In this document: positions 36,298 to 44,034 of the stretch, piece by piece
Layout of the letters: each line of letters opens with the position of its first letter
Position numbering within the stretch: the stretch's first letter is position 1
Assembly: GCA_963757135.1 (NCBI GenBank)
Contig: CAVWQE010000005.1
Span: 296,880 to 360,879 of the forward strand
Source of the DNA: Gp1-AA145 sp963757135
Lineage (GTDB): Bacteria > Acidobacteriota > Terriglobia > Terriglobales > Acidobacteriaceae
Length of the DNA: 64,000 nucleotides
Direction: 5' to 3'
Notes under the pieces: model-generated
The model's input: only the letters and a program-made list of their open reading frames with translations
The model's database searches: none
What the model was told of the DNA's origin: nothing
Position numbers and translations under genes: made by a program

Positions 36298-36328
36298 AAA
36301 AAGCCCGGCGAACCTGCCGGGCTTTTTT
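36298..36328 (+). terminator. Intrinsic terminator of the AAA+ gene
   Basis: AAAAA-GCCCGGC, a 6-base loop, GCCGGGC-TTTTTT. Perfect 7-base GC stem flanked by A and T tracts, 15 bases after the stop codon. The A tract upstream could make it work in both directions. Confidence 0.93.
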
Positions 36329-36394
36329 ATTGTCCGTTCCTCATTCCTAAAGTCATGATTGCGGCGTACTCGTGATAACCGTCATCGAATTGGC

Positions 36395-36841
36395 GTGACT
36401 ACTCGCAAACACTCTTTCTTTCGCCGCCATTCACTGAGTATTGTTTCCAGTCTGATCTTGCTGTGCTGGATCGTTCTCTATTCGCGCTGGGACCCCAACA
36501 CCCACTGGGGCTCCTTCTTCGGTAACGCCATTGCCGATTGGACTGGACTGGTCGTGACCGTGCTCGCAACCAAATATATGTATGAAATCGGGTCGGCCGA
36601 AAGCCGCAAACCGCCGCACCCTATACTGGCGCCAATCTGGGAGAAGCTGCGCGATCACTCGCTGAGCATCTTCCTGCTGATTACAGGGATCGGGTGGACC
36701 GTCCTGTTCGCGCGCAGCGATACAAATTCAAAGTGGGGTCAGGTCGTCGGCAATATCGTTTCCGAGTGGACGCAGATCTTTGGGCTGGTAATCCTGACGA
36801 AGAAATTGATGGAAACAAAGTCGAAGGAGAGTAAGCGGTGA
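36395..36841 (+). CDS. Membrane protein made of two homologous halves
   Basis: 148 residues if the GTG at 36395 is used (TTG at 36359 possible). Two tandem copies of a roughly 55-residue unit are obvious. Copy 1 has HSLSI, CWIVLYSRWDPNTHWGSFFG, then NAIADWTG and a helix ending TKYMYE. Copy 2 has HSLSI, GWTVLFARSDTNSKWGQVVG, then NIVSEWTQ and a helix ending TKKLME. Each unit has two membrane helices joined by a D-T/N-x-WG loop, so the protein has four helices with pseudo-twofold symmetry. No family name known. Function unknown; the layout is reminiscent of small channels or transporters. Confidence 0.65.
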   Translation: MTTRKHSFFRRHSLSIVSSLILLCWIVLYSRWDPNTHWGSFFGNAIADWTGLVVTVLATKYMYEIGSAESRKPPHPILAPIWEKLRDHSLSIFLLITGIGWTVLFARSDTNSKWGQVVGNIVSEWTQIFGLVILTKKLMETKSKESKR

Positions 36842-36845
36842 GCCG

Positions 36846-37226
36846 CTACCAGATTACCCGCAGGCCCTTGTAGCGCTCGAACAGTTCGTCCGAAGTCACG
36901 ATTGGGATGTTCTCTGAAAGCGCTTGGGCAATAAGTTGCCGGTCAAACGGATCCCGATGATGGTTAGGCAATTCAAACATGCGCAATGCGTGCTCGCCCG
37001 AATATGGGAGCACGCGAACATCGAGATCGATCAGAGCCTGGCGCAGGCTGCTTTCTGAAAGTTCGAGCTTCCCTAAGGATGATTTGATTGCAATTTCAGC
37101 GAGCGAAATTGAGCTCAACTCGAGTATGTTTGCTGGGCTCTCAAGCGCTGACGCGGCTCTCTTACTGAGACGTTCGGGGCTCTCGACGGCGTAAATGAGA
37201 ACTACCGTATCGAGAAGCAGTCGCAC
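36846..37226 (-). CDS. PIN-domain toxin partner of a Phd-type antitoxin
   Basis: 126 residues, GTG start directly after the antitoxin stop (TAG then GTG). PIN residues: LLLDTVVLIYAVE (Asp), SLAEIAIKSSLGKLEL (Glu), HHRDPFDRQLIAQAL (Asp pair) and PIVTSDELFERY. This HRDPFDRxLIAQA form is the subtype commonly paired with Phd/YefM antitoxins. Expected RNase toxin. Confidence 0.88.
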   Translation of the reverse strand: MRLLLDTVVLIYAVESPERLSKRAASALESPANILELSSISLAEIAIKSSLGKLELSESSLRQALIDLDVRVLPYSGEHALRMFELPNHHRDPFDRQLIAQALSENIPIVTSDELFERYKGLRVIW

Positions 37227-37469
37227 CTAGCGGCTACCCAGGAAGCCTTCTACTTCTTCATCACCCATCGGCTTCCACCAATCGGGATCGATGATCCGAA
37301 TCTTGCCTTTCAAAGTCCCCAGCACCCGTTTTTTATGGGTGGGTTCCTTCGTGCGAACGATGTCGACGACGGGCACTCCCCTCCGACAGATGGTGACAGC
37401 GTTACCCTCTTCGACAGCCTTGATCAGTTCAGGAAGCTTGTTCTTGGCATCGGCTACGCTAAATTGCAT
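37227..37469 (-). CDS. Phd/YefM-type antitoxin
   Basis: 80 residues. SVADAKNKLPELIKAVEEGN is the conserved Phd/YefM N-terminal fold that dimerises and binds DNA (normally xVxEAKxxLxxLLxxVxxGE), followed by VTICRRGVPVVDIVRTK. The C-terminal half (PDWWKPMGDEEVEGFLGSR) is the toxin-binding tail. Such antitoxins repress their own operon; a matching operator lies 11 bases upstream of the start codon. Confidence 0.87.
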   Translation of the reverse strand: MQFSVADAKNKLPELIKAVEEGNAVTICRRGVPVVDIVRTKEPTHKKRVLGTLKGKIRIIDPDWWKPMGDEEVEGFLGSR

Positions 37470-37479
37470 AGGTCGGATG

Positions 37480-37500
37480 ATAGCTATTTTAGATAGCTAT
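37480..37500. promoter_or_regulatory. Operator of the Phd/PIN toxin-antitoxin operon
   Basis: Two copies of the self-palindrome ATAGCTAT (37480-37487 and 37493-37500) with centres 13 bases apart, in an otherwise GC-rich region. This is the arrangement of Phd-type operators, where two antitoxin dimers bind neighbouring palindromes. It lies between the antitoxin start (37469) and the alaS stop (37513). Confidence 0.65.
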
Positions 37501-37512
37501 GTCAAGGGCGGT

Positions 37513-40500
37513 TCAGGAAAGCAGCTGTTCCACCACAGTGTAAGACTCGCCCAGGGCCGCGTCGAGGGCTGAAGCGTCTTTGCCTCCGGCTTCAGCCAGG
37601 TCTGGCCGGCCGCCGCCTTTGCCGCCGACTTTCTGTGCCACGGGAGCGATCACCTTGCCAGCCTGAATGCGCGAGGTGAGGTCTTTGGTCACGCCGACGA
37701 TGAGCGAAACGTTCCCATCGGTCGCAGAACCTAGAACCACCACGCCGGAACCAACTTTGTCCCGGAGTTGATCGACAAGAGTGCGCATCTGCGCGCGTTC
37801 GAGATTGTCCACACGGTGTGCCAGGACTTTGACGCCGTGCACGTCTTTGATTTTGTCGGCAATATTGGCGGTCGAAGACGAAGCCTGCTTCATGCGGACC
37901 TGGTCGAGCTCCCGGGTGAGGCGCTTGATCTCGGCGTCTTTCTTGTCCAGTTCGGCTTTCAGCGCTTCCGCGGGGGAAATCTCGAGGGTGCCCCACCCTT
38001 CCGCGTTTTGTGCGGAGGGTGGGGATTTTGACGCTGGACTATCCCCGGACCTGGGTGCCCCATCCTTGCGCGTCTTTTGCGCAAGTGTGGGAGATACAAA
38101 CTTCGACACGACTTCTCCCAGCTCGTGATCTCTCTGGAAGTGCCGCAGCGACCCTTCACCTGTGACTGCTTCAACGCGGCGCACGCCTGACGAGACGCTC
38201 CCCTCTTTCAATATCTTGATCAGGCCGATTTCGCCGGTCGCGCCGGTGTGCGTGCCGCCGCAGAGTTCGGTGGAGAAGTCTCCGATCTTGATGACTCGAA
38301 CTTTGTCGCCATACTTCTCTCCGAACAGCGCCATGGCGTGATACTCGTTGATGGCAACGTCAATCGGCACGTTTTCGATCACTTCGACTCTTTGGTTGCT
38401 CAGCACTTCCTTGTTGATCAGGCCCTCGACGTCTTGCAACTCTTCGTCTCCGACGGCTGTGAAGTGCGAGAAGTCGAAACGCAGATGATTGGGCGCGACC
38501 AGCGAACCTGCCTGCTTCACATGCTTGCCCAAGACTTCGCGCAATCCCGCTTGCAGCAGGTGCGTCGCGGTGTGGTTGCGCATCGTTGACTGCCGGATTC
38601 CGGTGTCCACCACGGCGTCAACTTTGTCGCCGACGCGAAGCGGTTGTCTCGCAACGACCTGATGGGCGCGCACGCCCTGCACCGGATAGTAGGTCCCCTT
38701 CACTTCGGCGGCGACTGCGTTTAGTTCGTCGCTGTATAACGTGCCGCGGTCGCCGACCTGGCCACCGGATTCGGCGTAAAAAGGTGTGTGATCGAGAATG
38801 ACTTCGCCCTCTTCGCCGGGCTTGAGTTCCTGCACCCCCTGGCCGTTTCTGATGATGGCCAGAACCTCACAATCTTCGGAGCGCGTTTGCAGATAACCTT
38901 CAAACACCGACTTCGGGAGCTGCTGATATGCAGGATTGGCGGTCTGCTTGGCCGCGCCTTTCCAGGAGGCGCGAGCACGCTCGCGCTGCTCGGCCATGGC
39001 TGCGTCGAATCCGGCCTGATCAAACTCGATTCCAAGATCGCGAGATATGTCTTCGACGAAGTCTCGGGGGAGACCGAACGTGTCGTATAGTCTAAAAGCC
39101 CGAGCTCCCGGAACCCTGACAGTGACTCCAGGTTGGCTGTTCAAAAAACTAAGGAAGTACTCGATTGCTTTGACTGTATGTTCGTCGTCCTCGCTCCGCC
39201 CAACGGAAAGGACAACACGATGCCCTTCGAGAACGTTCCGTTCCGCGTCGGAAAGCCCAATTCTCCCCAGAATCTCGTGTTCATGTTGTTCCCATTGTTC
39301 GAAGGTCGCTCCTGCGATATCCGCGTAGAGTTCTCGGAGGGCTACGCCGAGCGACTGCGCAAACCGTTTCTCTTCTGCGAGGACGGCCTTTGAAACTCGT
39401 TCAGCGGTCTCATTCAGCTCCGGATATGCATCCTGCATCAGGTCCCGAACAGCGAATACCATTTCGTGCAGAAATGGCTTCGCCTGGCCGAGCAATCGTC
39501 CATGCGTGATTGCGCGGCGGATGATTTTGCGCAGAACGTAGCCGCGACCTTCGTTCGAAGGCAGGACGCCGTCCGAAATCAAGAACGTTGCGGCCCGCGA
39601 GTGGTCAGCGATGACGCGGAGTGAAGCCGCAGATTTGTGATCACCACCGCCTGCGTGGGGACGGGTGCCCTCACCCGTCCTGCGGAGCGAAGCTCCGGTC
39701 GCTCTTGCCGAGCCTTGCTCGGCCGGGCGGGTGGGGGCACCCGCCCCTACGTGGCCTGTGCTAGTCCCCGTCAGCTCTGCCCCACGCTCGACCAGCGGCA
39801 CAAACAAATCCGTCTCGTAATTCGAGACTTTCGTCGGGTCCTCCAAATTCAGCATCACCGCCGCAAGCCGCTCTAATCCGGCACCCGTATCGATCGACGG
39901 CTTAGGCAGAGGATTCAGTTTGCCGGTGGAGTCGCGGTCGAACTGCATGAAGACAAGGTTCCAGATCTCCACATACCGCCCGCAATCACAAGTAAACGCG
40001 CAATCCGCATGGCCCTGATCGGAAGCCGCCGGACCCATGTCGTAATGAATTTCGCTACAGGGGCCGCAGGGGCCGGTGTCGCCCATCTGCCAGAAATTGT
40101 CTTTCAGACCAGCTTCGAAGATTCGCTCTTTCGAGACGCCCTGGCCAAGCCACAGGTCGTAAGCTTCGGCATCGCGCGGCACGCCACCTTCGCCGTTAAA
40201 GATCGTCACATACAGTTTGTCTTTCGGAACGCCAAACCATTCCGGCGAAGTGATCAGTTCCCATGCGTATGCAATCGCATCTTTTTTGAAGTAGTCGCCA
40301 AAGGAAAAATTTCCCAGCATCTCGAAAAAGGTGTGATGCCGGTTGGTGAAGCCGACGTTCTCCAGATCATTGTGCTTGCCGCCTGCACGCACGCACTTCT
40401 GTGAAGTGGTCGCGCGGTTGTAGTCGCGTTTTTCGAGACCGAGAAAAACGTCTTTAAACTGGTTCATTCCCGCGTTGGTGAACAGCAACGTGGGGTCGTT

Positions 40501-40593
40501 ATGCGGGACGAGCGAAGACGAATGCACTTCGCGATGCCCCTTCTGGACGAAGAAGTCCAGAAACTTGCGGCGAATTTCGGAGCCCGTCAGCAT
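37513..40593 (-). CDS. alaS: Alanyl-tRNA synthetase with repeat-derived insertions
   Basis: 1026 residues against about 870-900 for the family. The class II core is intact (FVQKGHREVHSSSLVPHNDPT in blocks, FFEMLGNFSFGDYFK, NEGRGYVLRKIIRRA), as are the editing domain (HTATHLLQAGLREVLGKHV with HxxxH, and CGGTHTGATGEIG with the zinc Cys and His) and the C-terminal C-Ala domain (VGGKGGGRPDLAEAGG). Three additions are unusual. About residues 279-313 (GAGAPTRPAEQGSARATG onward) and about 833-869 (DGAPRSGDSPAS, AQNAEGWGT) are translated intergenic repeats; about 410-500 holds an extra segment before FRLYDTFGLP. All keep the frame, so the enzyme is probably functional. Confidence 0.93.
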   Translation of the reverse strand: MLTGSEIRRKFLDFFVQKGHREVHSSSLVPHNDPTLLFTNAGMNQFKDVFLGLEKRDYNRATTSQKCVRAGGKHNDLENVGFTNRHHTFFEMLGNFSFGDYFKKDAIAYAWELITSPEWFGVPKDKLYVTIFNGEGGVPRDAEAYDLWLGQGVSKERIFEAGLKDNFWQMGDTGPCGPCSEIHYDMGPAASDQGHADCAFTCDCGRYVEIWNLVFMQFDRDSTGKLNPLPKPSIDTGAGLERLAAVMLNLEDPTKVSNYETDLFVPLVERGAELTGTSTGHVGAGAPTRPAEQGSARATGASLRRTGEGTRPHAGGGDHKSAASLRVIADHSRAATFLISDGVLPSNEGRGYVLRKIIRRAITHGRLLGQAKPFLHEMVFAVRDLMQDAYPELNETAERVSKAVLAEEKRFAQSLGVALRELYADIAGATFEQWEQHEHEILGRIGLSDAERNVLEGHRVVLSVGRSEDDEHTVKAIEYFLSFLNSQPGVTVRVPGARAFRLYDTFGLPRDFVEDISRDLGIEFDQAGFDAAMAEQRERARASWKGAAKQTANPAYQQLPKSVFEGYLQTRSEDCEVLAIIRNGQGVQELKPGEEGEVILDHTPFYAESGGQVGDRGTLYSDELNAVAAEVKGTYYPVQGVRAHQVVARQPLRVGDKVDAVVDTGIRQSTMRNHTATHLLQAGLREVLGKHVKQAGSLVAPNHLRFDFSHFTAVGDEELQDVEGLINKEVLSNQRVEVIENVPIDVAINEYHAMALFGEKYGDKVRVIKIGDFSTELCGGTHTGATGEIGLIKILKEGSVSSGVRRVEAVTGEGSLRHFQRDHELGEVVSKFVSPTLAQKTRKDGAPRSGDSPASKSPPSAQNAEGWGTLEISPAEALKAELDKKDAEIKRLTRELDQVRMKQASSSTANIADKIKDVHGVKVLAHRVDNLERAQMRTLVDQLRDKVGSGVVVLGSATDGNVSLIVGVTKDLTSRIQAGKVIAPVAQKVGGKGGGRPDLAEAGGKDASALDAALGESYTVVEQLLS
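37991..38091. repeat. Two hairpin repeats inside alaS
   Basis: 37991-38024: CCCCACCCTTCCGC, 7-base loop, GCGGAGGGTGGGG. 38058-38091: CCCCATCCTTGCGC, short loop, GCGCAAGTGTGGG. Both are the same family as the intergenic unit at 60791-60824 between rpsO and pnp. They encode residues 833-869 of AlaRS. Confidence 0.8.
39655..39760. repeat. GGGTGCCC-type repeat block inside alaS
   Basis: GGGGACGGGTGCCCTCACC, then CCGGGCGGGTGGGGGCACCCG and CCCCTACGTGG: a palindromic mosaic of the type that elsewhere lies between genes (related GGGCGAGGGCACCCG tracts at about 26906-26930 and GGGCGAGGGCGCCCG at about 7133-7147). It is translated here as residues about 279-313 of AlaRS. Confidence 0.75.
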
Positions 40594-40616
40594 TGTGGAA
40601 GTTCAATCATAAACGA

Positions 40617-40690
40617 CTTAACCAGAGAGGATCACAGAGAGAAACCTGAAGAAGTACTCTGGGATCCTCTGTGCCCACTGTGGTTATGTT
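40617..40690. repeat. AACCAGAGAGGATC / GTGGTTA palindromic element before alaS
   Basis: Imperfect inverted repeat between TTAACCAGAGAGGATCACAG and GGATCCTCTGTGCCCACTGT followed by GGTTA. Related tracts appear at 7165-7255 and 42405-42440. No coding content. Confidence 0.5.
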
Positions 40691-41109
40691 TAACCGTCGA
40701 GACCAATCAGCATCCGGAACGGGTTACTCCGTCCCCAGCGATAAAACTCAAAATCGCTATCCAGAGTCAGGATGTCAGGCGAATTAAGTTCGGTCGCAAG
40801 ATGAATCAATGACGCATCCGCAAGATCAATCCTGCGATCGCCGTATTTCTGCATGATGCGTGCGACCTGCTGCGCCGACTGTGACAGCGTGATCGGAATC
40901 CGAAAGTTCCCCTCAGCCACATTTCCCAGAACCGCTTCTGCCGCTCCAGAAACGTCTCGCAACAGATAGCAGGTCTCCACAATTACCGCGTCAGTTGTAA
41001 CCAAAGGTGGGCCCGGGCTGATAATGGTCTCCGCGCAAACCCGATGAAAGCGTTCGCTGCGGTCGAGTGAGGCCACAATTACTCCTGTGTCCAGGAGAAT
41101 CGACTTCAC
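40690..41109 (-). CDS. PIN-domain toxin (VapC-like)
   Basis: 139 residues. PIN residues: ILLDTGVIVASLDRSE (Asp), VIVETCYLLRD (Glu), RIDLADASLIHLATEL (Asp), then ILTLDSDFEFYRW. The start codon overlaps the antitoxin stop (ATGA). Expected to be an RNase toxin neutralised by the ribbon-helix-helix protein upstream. Confidence 0.88.
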   Translation of the reverse strand: MKSILLDTGVIVASLDRSERFHRVCAETIISPGPPLVTTDAVIVETCYLLRDVSGAAEAVLGNVAEGNFRIPITLSQSAQQVARIMQKYGDRRIDLADASLIHLATELNSPDILTLDSDFEFYRWGRSNPFRMLIGLDG

Positions 41110-41336
41110 TTCCCAAAGCCCTTCAGGTGTTCTTTGTTGGACCCAAGGTCAGGAATTCCGGAGGCAAACTTTCCCAAGCCAATAATCCTGCGTGGCCCCT
41201 TGCCGGGATAGCACGCCGCCAGCAACCGCAAACCTTCGCGCACTACTTTCGAAGGACTCCACCCGGTCTGCTTCACCAGCTTCGCCAGCGCCTTTTGCGA
41301 AGGCTCGTCCAGCCGCGCTTGAATTGTGGAAGGCAT
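41106..41336 (-). CDS. Ribbon-helix-helix (CopG-like) antitoxin
   Basis: 76 residues. MPSTIQARLDEPSQKALAKL begins a ribbon-helix-helix fold, WSPSKVVREGLRLLAACY is its second helix, and the basic, glycine-containing tail ends IPDLGSNKEHLKGFGK. Four-base overlap with the PIN toxin gene. Likely autorepressor. Confidence 0.82.
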   Translation of the reverse strand: MPSTIQARLDEPSQKALAKLVKQTGWSPSKVVREGLRLLAACYPGKGPRRIIGLGKFASGIPDLGSNKEHLKGFGK

Positions 41337-41543
41337 AATTTAGATTGTATCACATATGCAAGGATGTATTACATAACCACGTTCTGCCCCGCGATCCGGA
41401 GTCTGCCGAGTCGTTCGCCAGCAGGCAAGATTCCATGCCCGACCGAAGTCGAAGGGTTCCTGTAGTAAAGAATTTTTCCGGCAGCTTGTCTGCCCCAACC
41501 ACTTGTGCCATCCTCTCTTGGCAAACCCAAGCCCGGAGGAGCC

Positions 41544-42380
41544 ATGGCCTGCAATCCCACAATACTGCGACAAGTGCCGCTGTTCGCCCTGTTGGACGAC
41601 GAAGAAACCGCCGTTTTGGCCGGGCAGGTTGAAGTCAAGAAGTTTGCGCCGCGGCAGCGCATTTACAAAATTGGCGAGCCGGGTGACCGCGCCTATGTGC
41701 TGGTCTCGGGTTCGGTGCGCGTGACCATCGTGGATGAAGATCATCAGGAAGTCGTGGTTGATCAGCCCGCCCCGGGAGAGTTCTTTGGATTCGCCTCCAT
41801 GCTCGAGCAGACTCCCCACCAGACGACCGCGACTGCACAGGAGGAATCCGTTTGTATCGAGGTGGACCGGCACGACATCTCGGTGCTGCTGGAACGGAAG
41901 CCTCATGCCGGAATGGACATGCTGACGGTGCTGGGCCGGCAATTTCATGCTTCGCAACAATTGGTGCGCCTGCGCGCCAGCCGCAATCCCAATGCAATTA
42001 TTGAAGAAGAAGAGACGGTAGGAGAACGCGTGGCCGATCACGTGGCCAGTTTCGGTGGATCGTGGGTATTCATCATTACGTTTCTTGTCGTTCTGGTCGT
42101 TTACTCCTCGACCAATGTTGTGCTCGGACACCGCGCGTGGGACCCGTATCCTTTTATTCTGCTGAACCTCTTTCTTTCAATGCTGGCGGCCATTCAGGCC
42201 CCGATCATCATGATGAGCCAGAACCGGCAGGATAAGAAGGACCGCCTGCGCAGCGAGCTCGACTTCGACGTCAATCGCCGGGCAGAAGTTGAGATACAGG
42301 GACTCGCGTACAAGATGAACATGTTGGGAGACAAGATCGGAGATGTGGAAGACCTGCTGCGGAAAAGGCTGGAGGTGTAG
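41544..42380 (+). CDS. Cyclic-nucleotide-binding domain fused to DUF1003 membrane domain
   Basis: 278 residues from the ATG at 41544, which has CGGAGGAG immediately upstream. Residues 1-125 form a CRP-like cNMP-binding fold (PLFALLDDEETAVLAGQVEV, GDRAYVLVSGSVRV, PGEFFGFASMLEQTPHQTT at the phosphate-binding position, where PGEFFGE..R is usual). Residues about 155-275 are a DUF1003 domain: ADHVASFGGSWVFIITFLVV, AWDPYPFILLNLFLSMLAA, QAPIIMMSQNRQ. Two membrane helices. A ligand-gated membrane protein is suggested, but ligand and transported species are unknown. The conserved Arg of true cAMP pockets is not seen, so the nucleotide is uncertain. Confidence 0.85.
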   Translation: MACNPTILRQVPLFALLDDEETAVLAGQVEVKKFAPRQRIYKIGEPGDRAYVLVSGSVRVTIVDEDHQEVVVDQPAPGEFFGFASMLEQTPHQTTATAQEESVCIEVDRHDISVLLERKPHAGMDMLTVLGRQFHASQQLVRLRASRNPNAIIEEEETVGERVADHVASFGGSWVFIITFLVVLVVYSSTNVVLGHRAWDPYPFILLNLFLSMLAAIQAPIIMMSQNRQDKKDRLRSELDFDVNRRAEVEIQGLAYKMNMLGDKIGDVEDLLRKRLEV

Positions 42381-42453
42381 CACTCTGTTTCTTGGCACCA
42401 AAAGCTTTTAACTGCGAAGGGCGCAGAGTTCGCAAAGCAGAACCGTGAGACCG

Positions 42454-42990
42454 TCAGATCTGTTCCTCTTCGCCTTCGAGTTGCACCAAGAGTTCGTCCT
42501 CGACATCCCACTTTCGAAGAATATTAAAGATCGTTTTCGAAGCGAATCCCGCGCGAATCAATTGACGAAATATTCTCGCGGCTTGTTTTCTGTCCTTCGG
42601 CTTCTGCACGCGCTTGCGCCGGAGATACTCGCGCGCCTGCTTTTCGTCGCTAATTTCCGCATAGGCAGTTTCAACGGCGCCGTCGAGCACGTCGCCATGA
42701 ACACCTTTGATCTTGAGTTCGGTGATTACACGGCGGCGTCCAAATTTTTCATTGTCTCGGCGGAGAGCGGAATATGAAGCTGCGTACCTGGCATCATTCA
42801 GATACCCTTGGTCCTTGAAACGCCTGATTACGAGTTCGACCAACGTCTGCCCGATCTCGGTCTTGGCATCGACGCGCTGACGCAGCAAGCGCTTGAGTTC
42901 TGCGACGGAACGCATGCGGCGCGCCAGCGCACCCACTGCGTATTCGTACAACTCGCCTTCGGTCTCCAGCTTGCGTCGCGCAAAACCCAT
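42454..42990 (-). CDS. recX: Recombination regulator RecX
   Basis: 178 residues of three-helix repeats in the RecX fold: YEYAVGALARRMRSVAELKRLL, VIRRFKDQGYLNDARYAASY, KFGRRRVITELKIKGV and AREYLRRKRVQK. RecX binds RecA filaments and inhibits or tunes them. recA is not adjacent here. Confidence 0.88.
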   Translation of the reverse strand: MGFARRKLETEGELYEYAVGALARRMRSVAELKRLLRQRVDAKTEIGQTLVELVIRRFKDQGYLNDARYAASYSALRRDNEKFGRRRVITELKIKGVHGDVLDGAVETAYAEISDEKQAREYLRRKRVQKPKDRKQAARIFRQLIRAGFASKTIFNILRKWDVEDELLVQLEGEEEQI

Positions 42991-43112
42991 GATTGCTATA
43001 CGTTAGCAGCGCGATTGCAATTCTGGAACTGTTAACAAGATCTTTACACACATTTTGATGACAATGGGAACTTCCCCTCGTCTATATACGTAAAGACAGA
43101 CAGGAGTTAGCA

Positions 43113-43493
43113 ATGCTTACCGTGATAGTTGAACGTGCTGGAGACATGGCGGTATTGAAGACGGCGGGGCGGATTGTGCGTGGGAATGAGAGCGTGCTGC
43201 GCACCGCGGTCATGTCAGAAAAATTGGCGCGCACGATTGTGCTTGACCTATCGGATGTGGAGACGCTCGATGCCGGCGGATTGACTTTGCTGGTTTCACT
43301 GCACCGCTGGGCGGAAGGCAATCGCACGCACTTCAAGCTGGTGAATCCCCGTCCATTTGTGCATGAGATGCTGACGCGCACTCACCTCGATTGCGTATTC
43401 GATATTTCCTCGCTTGATCACGCGCTGGCTGTGCTTGGCGACTGCGAAGGTCGCCAGGCACCGACGCGCGTGCACGCTCACGCCACCGCGTAG
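43113..43493 (+). CDS. STAS-domain anti-sigma factor antagonist-like protein
   Basis: 126 residues, SD CAGGAG six bases upstream. The STAS fold is clear: GDMAVLKTAGRIVRGNES, then TIVLDLSDVETLDAGGLTLL, where the phosphorylatable Ser/Thr of SpoIIAA-like proteins (DSxG) is replaced by Ala-Gly (DAGG), so it cannot be switched by phosphorylation in the usual way. RTHFKLVNPRPFVHEMLT completes the fold. Possibly part of a stress or partner-switching system, with kinase and phosphatase elsewhere. The C-terminal 20 residues are extra. Confidence 0.85.
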   Translation: MLTVIVERAGDMAVLKTAGRIVRGNESVLRTAVMSEKLARTIVLDLSDVETLDAGGLTLLVSLHRWAEGNRTHFKLVNPRPFVHEMLTRTHLDCVFDISSLDHALAVLGDCEGRQAPTRVHAHATA

Positions 43494-43497
43494 TTTT

Positions 43498-43947
43498 CTA
43501 CTTCCCTGCCGGAGTAATGTCGCTGACCGGCAAATCCCAGTGCGCCAATAGAATTTCGAAGCGCCGCTTCTCTTCCCGCTCGTAGGTTTCATGGTCGGGC
43601 CAGAGCTGCTTGATCAGCGATTCCTCGTCAGGATTTGCGCTGGTAGCAACGGTGGAGTTTTTGAACTTGATGGTCACGCGGTAGTCCCAGCGCGCGTCCT
43701 CGGTCATGTGGTTCGACGGCGTCTCGATCTTGACCGACAACATGCGTCCACTCTCCACAATCTTCTTGAGCAATGGGTAGTGGTTCTTTAAAAAGAGCTG
43801 TAGGAATTCCTGCTGATGTCCCCACTGCACTTTGTAGTAATACTCCATCGTGTAAGGCTGGTCGGCGCCGCCCTGGGGCGGAGCGCCCTGGGCGAAGAGG
43901 GGAAGGGTGTTGATAAGCAAGAAAAGCGATACGAAGCTACTGCGCAT
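43498..43947 (-). CDS. Hypothetical secreted protein
   Basis: 149 residues with a signal peptide (ending LFAQG) and a single alpha/beta domain (YTMEYYYKVQWGHQQEFLQLFLKNH in blocks, RWDYRVTIKFKN). The pattern resembles dimeric alpha-beta barrel proteins (EthD or NIPSNAP-like), a guess from shape only. Convergent with the STAS gene, 4 bases apart. Confidence 0.55.
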   Translation of the reverse strand: MRSSFVSLFLLINTLPLFAQGAPPQGGADQPYTMEYYYKVQWGHQQEFLQLFLKNHYPLLKKIVESGRMLSVKIETPSNHMTEDARWDYRVTIKFKNSTVATSANPDEESLIKQLWPDHETYEREEKRRFEILLAHWDLPVSDITPAGK

Positions 43948-44034
43948 GTAATTCTCCAGGATTAAATCTCTACCCAGGGGCGCTCGGCTATTGTCTTCTG
44001 ACCTGCACAGCGATGATCGCCAGAGTCAAAAATC

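Noticed and set aside
41340..42131. Long minus-strand frame of 263 codons
   Set aside because: Lies antisense to the cyclic-nucleotide-binding/DUF1003 gene, which has a strong SD and clear domains; the minus frame shows no protein features.
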